Made by a program: the position numbers and the translations under genes
In this document: one piece after another, positions 1-4,438 of the stretch
Layout of the letters: every line of letters starts with the position of its first letter
Numbering within the stretch: the stretch's first letter is position 1
Notes under the pieces: model-generated
Seen by the model: the letters and a program-made list of their open reading frames with translations, nothing else
Told to the model about the DNA's origin: nothing
The model's database searches: none
DNA from: an uncultured Parabacteroides sp.
GTDB lineage: Bacteria; Bacteroidota; Bacteroidia; Bacteroidales; Tannerellaceae
Direction: 5' to 3'
DNA length: 6,534 bases
Assembly: GCA_900552465.1 (NCBI GenBank)
Contig: URZO01000150.1
Span: forward strand, 1 to 6,534

Positions 1-21
1 GAAAATTCACACACCCCCTGC

Positions 22-37
22 CCCCTCTCAAGAGGGG
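22..37. repeat. Short GC-rich inverted repeat in the left flank
   Basis: CCCCTCT and AGAGGGG are perfect complements separated by two bases. Positions 1-96 contain no gene that I can support. The surrounding ACCCCCTGCCCCCTCTC-type sequence is reminiscent of intergenic repeats in Bacteroidota genomes, but that is recollection only. Confidence 0.35.
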
Positions 38-116
38 AAGGAGTTACCACCGGTCAATACGAACAAACCGCTAAATCATCATTTACTGATTCTGTATCTC
101 TTATAATGTTAGGGGC

Positions 117-152
117 AAAAAAAGCCCCCAACATCAAAAGAGATATTGGGGG
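117..152 (-). terminator. Intrinsic terminator after the ATPase/nuclease pseudogene
   Basis: Read on the minus strand, CCCCCAATATC (152-142) pairs with GATGTTGGGGG (135-125) with one A-G mismatched pair position, around a 6-nt loop. One C follows, or C is part of GC, and then seven T (123-117). It lies 26 bp beyond the stop at 179, as expected for termination of the minus-strand gene. Confidence 0.75.
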
Positions 153-178
153 ATTGATATGAGAGATAAAAAATTCTT

Positions 179-1734
179 TTATTCGCGTTCCGCTTTCCAG
201 GTTCCGATATTCCGTTCGTTTTTATCGAACGAGGCACCGACTTTGACAAGGCGGCGGCCATCGGCTGTGTAAGGAATCAGATAACCTTTCTCGTCGATCT
301 GACGAAGGGCGTCGTCCACACTGCCATCGAGTTTAAACTCGAAAACATACACGTAGTCCGCTGTTTTTACCACAGCATCGGCACGGCCCCGTGCACTGCG
401 GATCTCCGCATCGATATATTGCCCCAATAACTTGAAGACAATGTAAAAAACCACCTGATGATGGCGTTCCGTCTTGTCGTTCAGTTCATAGGGAAAATCG
501 GCAAAGAATGCACGCAAGCGTTCCATAAAAGCATCCACATCGCCTGCGCGCAACTCGTTTACGAACTTTCCGATATAAAACGGAGCTGTCGCTTCCGAAA
601 GCGGCGTATAGTAGGGCGTGATAAAATTCAGCCAGCCATATTCCACTTCTGCATTCGGATAGCCCAGGATGTAGTTGTTGAATTCGGGATCGTAGCCTTT
701 GATCGTCAGATAGCCGCTTTGATAGATGATCGGTACCGGATTGCGGAAATCCGCCCGGTAGTCGGTCAGCGCTGCGGCGGGAACTTCCATCCCATCGAGG
801 CTGCGCAGGTCGAAGTCGGTCTTTTTCAGCATATCGACCAATCCGGTCGGCGTACCTGTCGAGAACCAATAGTTCGCAAACCGTTTCAAGGCCAGCGCAT
901 TGAGCAGGCTGAACGGGTTATAAAGCCCTTCGGTCGAGAACTCCGAGAAATGATACCCGTCGTAACGGCGCGTCAACTCGTCCATTGTCTGATCGTAGGT
1001 AAACCGGTTCATCTTGGCAAGCGCGTCCAGCTCCGGCTGGAAAGTGTGCTCTATCTCCGCACGGGTCATACCGCAAATAGTGGCATAATCCGGGCTCATA
1101 CTGATATCCATCAACTGGTTCAGATTGCTGAAGATGCCCAACTGTGCAAACTTGGTTACGCCCGTGATAAACACGAACCGAAGGTGCGGGTCGGCATCCT
1201 TCAACACCGTGTAGAAGCCGGTCAGCATTTCACGATACACATGGTGCAAAGGATCATCTGTCAGGGTACGCAGCAGCGGCTTGTTGTATTCGTCAACAAG
1301 GACGACTACTTTACGTGTGCCTGCCGGATGATCTGCATAAAGCGCCCGGCATATCCCAACTCTTCGGGTGTCGTGCCGTACAGCTTTTCCCATTCCAGGA
1401 AATGCGCATCAAAGACCTGTTCCAGGCTCCGCTTATTTTCATAATACTGCGCATTCAGGCTCAGATGAAGTACAGGATAGTCGATCCATTCCTGTTCGAG
1501 TTTTTCGATAGCCAATCCTTCAAACAGATCCTTCCTCCCTTGAAAATAGGCTTTAAAAGTAGAAAGCAACAGGCTTTTGCCAAAACGGCGGGGACGGCTC
1601 AGGAATACCTGCGTCCCACCCACTGCCAACCGGTAAATCGAAGCAGTCTTATCTACATACAGGTATCCATCTTCCCGTAGCGAGGCGAAATCCTGAACCC
1701 CAACCGGCAACTTTCTTAAAGACATTATTTCCAT
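179..1734 (-). pseudogene. AAA-ATPase-like / PD-(D/E)XK nuclease family protein, frameshifted
   Basis: Two overlapping frames together give one protein of about 517 residues, the usual size of the Bacteroidales AAA-ATPase-like (PF09820) plus PDDEXK_9 (PF08011) family. The N-terminal part (1306-1734; ATG 1734 or ATG 1725) has KLPVGVQDF, GYLYVDKT and the P-loop-like RPRRFGKSLLLS, and runs into a TAG at 1306-1308 just after RQAH. The rest (about 1315 down to 179) continues with RKVVVLVDEYNKP, TGVTKFAQLGIFS and RRYDGYHFS, and ends in a nuclease core with GRAD and VFEFK as putative catalytic residues and ALRQI. Joining the frames needs one extra base (or 1+3n bases) near 1315, so a small deletion or a sequencing error is implied. 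The Walker-B-like DEYD is DEYN here, a second sign of decay. The biological role of the family is unclear. It is not a known part of DGRs. Confidence 0.85.
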
Positions 1735-1831
1735 ATTTCATGTTCTTTACGCGTGCATACAAAAAGATAGCACAATTATTCTCTATTCTCATTATTCAAT
1801 CACCCAATATGTCAAAGAACGCATACATCGT
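1735..1831 (-). promoter_or_regulatory. AT-rich intergenic gap with boxA-like motif
   Basis: 97 bp separate the RT stop from the next gene. On the minus strand GTTCTTTGACATATTGGG (1820 to 1803) resembles the boxA-like leader element that I recall upstream of Bacteroidota rRNA operons. Further on, TATCTTTT is a 7-of-8 match to the Bacteroides -7 element TANNTTTG, but no TTTG lies at the proper upstream spacing. No terminator hairpin is visible after the RT gene. Confidence 0.3.
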
Positions 1832-3034
1832 TTATGAGAGGACATTCAACTTTTTACGCAGAATGTATTTTCCTAAGCTGTTGCAGAAATATCCGTAAAG
1901 GAATATGTTCGAACAACGGCCTACAATTTCTTTCTTAATGTTCATCGAACAGAAGTGCTGCATAATTCCCAGATACGAATTGATGGAAGCACGCATTTGG
2001 AGCAGATAACCATCCGGAGGCTCTCCGTTGTCGCCCAGGCCTTTTTCCCAATAATACATTTCGGATGCAAATTTCCGTTTCGCACGGTTCTGGATGTAGA
2101 TACGGCCCGGTTTTACCACCGCGCCTAAGAACTCCACTCCTTTGCTGTAATGCTGCAAAACGATTTTATTGGGATGCAACCTCACGTTTATCGTATTCCA
2201 CAAATAGTCACGGAGTTGCGGGATCAGTGCCTTCAGCACCTCCCTGTCCTCATGTATCAGGAAGAAATCGTCGACATAACGCCCATAATGTTTGATACCC
2301 AGCGTCCGCTTCACATAATTGTCGAAGGGAGTGAGATAAATATTACTGAACAATTGCGACGTCAGGTTACCGATAGGCAACCCATGTCCCGGCGGCGAAT
2401 GAAACAGGCTCTTGGAGGGCGGAAGCCCTTCCCAATCCGAAACATCGCCCCGCCGCACGCAATTTTGTGTCGGGTCATTAAAGATGACAAGCGGCAAAAG
2501 ATAGTTTACCAGCTCGCATTCTTCCGAATCTTCCCAATGAATGCCGTCCGGCATTTCGAGGTATCCGTACTTATCCAACGTCTTTCTGACCAAATCAAAT
2601 AGGACCTGACGGTTGATATTCATGAAGTACCCCTGAAGGTCGAGTTTGAGGACATAGCAGTCTTGCGCATAATTTTGCGAACAGCTGCGTATATGCTTGT
2701 CCAGGCGTTTGATCCCGTAGAGCGTCCCCCTCCCCTTCCGGCAGGAATAACAATCATTAATAAAAACCCGTTCAAAGATCGGCGAAATGTAATTGAACAA
2801 CAGATGATGAATGATCCGGTCGCGAAAATCGGCGGCAAACACCTCGCGCTTCACCGGATAGTCCACCATGAAGCAGATGCTCCGTCCGACCTGGTAGCGG
2901 CGTTCCTTCACTTCGCGATAAAGCTCGATGAGGTTCTCCTCCAGGTTCAATTCGAACCGAAGCTGGTTTGCCGAATTCCGTTTCCCCTTCCGGGCATCGA
3001 AATAGGCTGTGAATATGTCTTCTAACAAATCCAT
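1832..3034 (-). CDS. DGR reverse transcriptase
   Basis: A 400-residue enzyme starting at ATG 3034 (MDLLEDIFTAYF). It copies TR RNA into cDNA with errors at adenines. Motifs are in the expected order: fingers with RDRIIHHLL (71-79); motif A KLDLQGYF (130-137, catalytic D132); the DGR hallmark LPIGNLTSQ (219-227), in which IGxxxSQ replaces the QGxxxSP of most bacterial RTs; the palm active site YVDD (253-256, D255/D256); and FLG (302-304). About 160-215 is the longer segment before motif 4 seen in this class. There is no maturase, RNase H or endonuclease domain, as normal for DGR RTs, and the length is typical. All catalytic residues are intact and the frame is unbroken. An upstream in-frame GTG at 3088 lies inside TR and gives a non-family N-terminus, so I reject it. 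No Shine-Dalgarno sequence is visible, as usual in Bacteroidota. Confidence 0.97.
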   Translation of the reverse strand: MDLLEDIFTAYFDARKGKRNSANQLRFELNLEENLIELYREVKERRYQVGRSICFMVDYPVKREVFAADFRDRIIHHLLFNYISPIFERVFINDCYSCRKGRGTLYGIKRLDKHIRSCSQNYAQDCYVLKLDLQGYFMNINRQVLFDLVRKTLDKYGYLEMPDGIHWEDSEECELVNYLLPLVIFNDPTQNCVRRGDVSDWEGLPPSKSLFHSPPGHGLPIGNLTSQLFSNIYLTPFDNYVKRTLGIKHYGRYVDDFFLIHEDREVLKALIPQLRDYLWNTINVRLHPNKIVLQHYSKGVEFLGAVVKPGRIYIQNRAKRKFASEMYYWEKGLGDNGEPPDGYLLQMRASINSYLGIMQHFCSMNIKKEIVGRCSNIFLYGYFCNSLGKYILRKKLNVLS

Positions 3035-3467
3035 ACACTCGTTTTCAATTGTATAAATATAAAAGGCGACCTGTAAATGCTTGGACACAACGCACCGAGT
3101 ACCCGTTCGCGCGGTTGTTCGTGTTCGTATTCAACGTTGCAGAACTGAAGTTCACGTTGCTCGCGTTGGTACTGCCCGACGGAACCGACGACGACCAGTA
3201 GTTGCCGTTGCTACCCTGATTGTTGGAAGCGCCGGTTGCACTATTACGGTTGCCCGCCGCAGGCAAAAATAAGTAACCTCTGAATGAATTACGGGAACGG
3301 GTGCACTTAAGCTAAACATTCCGGTAACCGGGAAGATTAACTAACAGAAACGCGGATACGCCTTATTCCTCCTACGCCTGTTTACTCTGTCAGTGGGTTA
3401 CTGAATTTACATGTCTCTCTACCGGTAGCCTTGACTGCCGGCACTCCGGACTGTGTATCGCCCTTTT
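3035..3467 (-). ncRNA. Putative TR-containing template RNA (boundaries inferred)
   Basis: Between the avd-like stop and the RT ATG lie 433 bp without a credible protein: 199 bp upstream of TR, TR itself, and 45 bp after it. In BPP-1 both flanks of TR are needed in the RNA for self-primed cDNA synthesis. The upstream flank has a possible 7-bp stem with one wobble (3422-3428 with 3435-3441, 6-nt loop) and CCGG-type short palindromes near 3320-3332. No clear promoter or terminator separates it from avd or RT, so it is probably part of the cassette transcript. Confidence 0.5.
3080..3268 (-). repeat. DGR template repeat (TR)
   Basis: This is the invariant donor copy of the VR, 45 bp upstream of the RT start and 199 bp downstream of the avd-like gene. 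On the minus strand it contains 45 adenines, 16 of them substituted in the VR. Eleven AAC and three AAT codons stand in VR frame, and 10 of these 14 Asn codons are altered in the VR. The frame stays open through TR to a stop at 3045, but no start or leader suits a protein; it is best read as template RNA. Past 3080 TR and VR diverge at once. Confidence 0.97.
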
Positions 3468-3815
3468 CTATTTATTTCTTTCGCTCGATTTATGCCATGC
3501 CGCCAGTTGCTTCGAAATAGATTCGATCTGCTCGGCGGCAGTGGCATATTGTTTCAGGCTGATTTGCTTCAGATCCATCAGTAAGCGTATCTGTAATTTG
3601 ACCACCACCACATGCTCCCTCGCCTTCAGCAGATGAACCGCCTTCAGTTGCGTAGAGTTAGCCTGGTAGATGCAGACCAGCATAGCAATCAGTTCGTTTT
3701 TCACATTCTCGCCCAACGTATAACGATAATCGCGCTGGAAATTCCGGTTCAGCCGGAACACCATCAGCAACAAATCGTATGTAGCCTTGTAGACAGGCAG
3801 GTTATCGTATATCAT
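3468..3815 (-). CDS. avd: Avd-like DGR accessory variability determinant (four-helix bundle)
   Basis: A small basic, helix-rich protein of 115 residues. I chose the ATG at 3815 because it overlaps the preceding stop as ATGA (3812-3815) and gives the family-like N-terminus MIYDNLPVYKATYDLLL; longer in-frame readings to 3911 only run into the upstream gene's other frame. The segment RYTLGENVKNEL (31-42) matches the R-x-LG-x-x-(I/V) core of Avd and related four-helix-bundle proteins, followed by helices at ~44-65, ~68-85 and ~88-108. In BPP-1, Avd forms a basic pentamer that binds the RT and TR RNA and is required for cDNA synthesis. Its place just upstream of TR and RT is the classic arrangement. 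It ends in the lysine- and arginine-containing tail KSSERNK. Confidence 0.88.
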   Translation of the reverse strand: MIYDNLPVYKATYDLLLMVFRLNRNFQRDYRYTLGENVKNELIAMLVCIYQANSTQLKAVHLLKAREHVVVVKLQIRLLMDLKQISLKQYATAAEQIESISKQLAAWHKSSERNK

Positions 3816-4330
3816 TGTTTCAACAGTGCCTGTAAATCGGAAACCAACATCATGCACTGTAAAGGCGAGGCCGTTTCGACGCGGAAGGCCGCCAACCGGG
3901 CCAGCACACATCGTTCGGCTTCTGAAAAACGGGTATCCGGTTGCGCTGCAAGAACCGTTTCCGAGACAGCCGCAGGAACAACGCCCGTTGCCGGGGTAAC
4001 ACCCGGCACATCCAGCGGAAGCTCCGCCTTCCAGGCTTCGAATTCGGCAGCCGAAAAAGCAGTTTCCACATAAAAGGAAATCCGCTTGTCATCGATCCGC
4101 GTCAGTTCACGCCCGTTCAGCACCTCCTGCAAACTGCCGTCGGGGAACCCCATCGACACCACCTCGCCGTTTACGATTTTGACAAAACGCTTTTGCAATC
4201 TATACGCTTTGACCTCTTTCGTAAACCGCATGGCGGACTGTTCGTAAGCTTTCCAGAACATCCCTTCCATGTACAGGATGATCAACGGCCGGTCTTGTTG
4301 TTCTGCTTCTATTTTTTCTTTCAGGTTCAT
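3812..4330 (-). CDS. MutS-domain-I-like DGR accessory protein (MSL type)
   Basis: This 172-residue protein starts at ATG 4330 (MNLKEKIEAEQ). Residues ~14-92 resemble the N-terminal mismatch-recognition domain of MutS: LIILYMEGMFWKAYEQSA (16-33) aligns with the MutS GDFYELF region, and VSMGFP (58-63) fits the following strand. A Pro/Ala/Val-rich linker (~104-132) leads to a helical tail (~135-172). The connector, clamp and ATPase domains of a real MutS are absent; a full MutS exceeds 800 residues. The mismatch-wedge Phe appears kept (F25), while the Glu of the F-x-E motif is Lys (K27). MutS-like small proteins are a known accessory class beside DGR reverse transcriptases; their function is not established. 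Its stop overlaps the avd start (ATGA), which implies coupled translation. It begins 108 bp after the target gene. The family assignment rests on motif recall only. Confidence 0.72.
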   Translation of the reverse strand: MNLKEKIEAEQQDRPLIILYMEGMFWKAYEQSAMRFTKEVKAYRLQKRFVKIVNGEVVSMGFPDGSLQEVLNGRELTRIDDKRISFYVETAFSAAEFEAWKAELPLDVPGVTPATGVVPAAVSETVLAAQPDTRFSEAERCVLARLAAFRVETASPLQCMMLVSDLQALLKQ

Positions 4331-4362
4331 GATACCGTCTTCATTACAAATATGCTAAAATC

Positions 4363-4382
4363 GACCCGCCAAAAGGCGGGTC
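4363..4382 (-). terminator. GC-rich 8-bp hairpin 61 bp after VR (terminator or DGR target hairpin)
   Basis: GACCCGCC and GGCGGGTC form a perfect 8-bp stem around a 4-nt loop. On the minus strand it is followed by GATTTTAG, a short U-tract, so it may be an intrinsic terminator for the target gene. An 8-bp GC-rich stem with a 4-nt loop downstream of VR is also the form of the hairpin/cruciform that aids target recognition in some phage DGRs, though there it sits within a few bases of VR. Confidence 0.6.
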
Positions 4383-4390
4383 TTAAAAAG

Positions 4391-4412
4391 AATCAAATCA
4401 ATCAAATCAATC
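4391..4412. repeat. Short tandem repeat, 9-bp unit
   Basis: AATCAAATC occurs twice head to tail (4391-4399, 4400-4408), followed by AATC. It lies between the end of the target gene and the hairpin. No function is evident. Confidence 0.6.
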
Positions 4413-4438
4413 GAATGCGGTCGGCAATTCGCCTCCCT

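Noticed and set aside
458..1444. Long plus-strand open frame of 328 codons
   Set aside because: It lies antisense to the ATPase/nuclease gene, which has clear family motifs on the minus strand; the plus-strand translation shows no recognisable domain.
3035..3088. Longer RT start at GTG 3088
   Set aside because: It lies inside the TR and adds residues unlike DGR RT N-termini; ATG 3034 gives a typical start.
3045..3266. Open frame through TR as a small protein gene
   Set aside because: It begins at TTG, mirrors the VR frame and has no leader; it is open only because TR shares the target's coding frame.
3816..3911. Longer avd start at 3911
   Set aside because: The extra 32 residues overlap the MutS-like gene in another frame and do not fit the Avd family; ATG 3815 sits in an ATGA overlap.
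4331..4362. Separate promoter for the MutS-like gene (CATATTTG near a Bacteroides -7 box)
   Set aside because: The nearest upstream TTTG is 15 bases away instead of 19-21 and lies in the hairpin loop; support is too weak.
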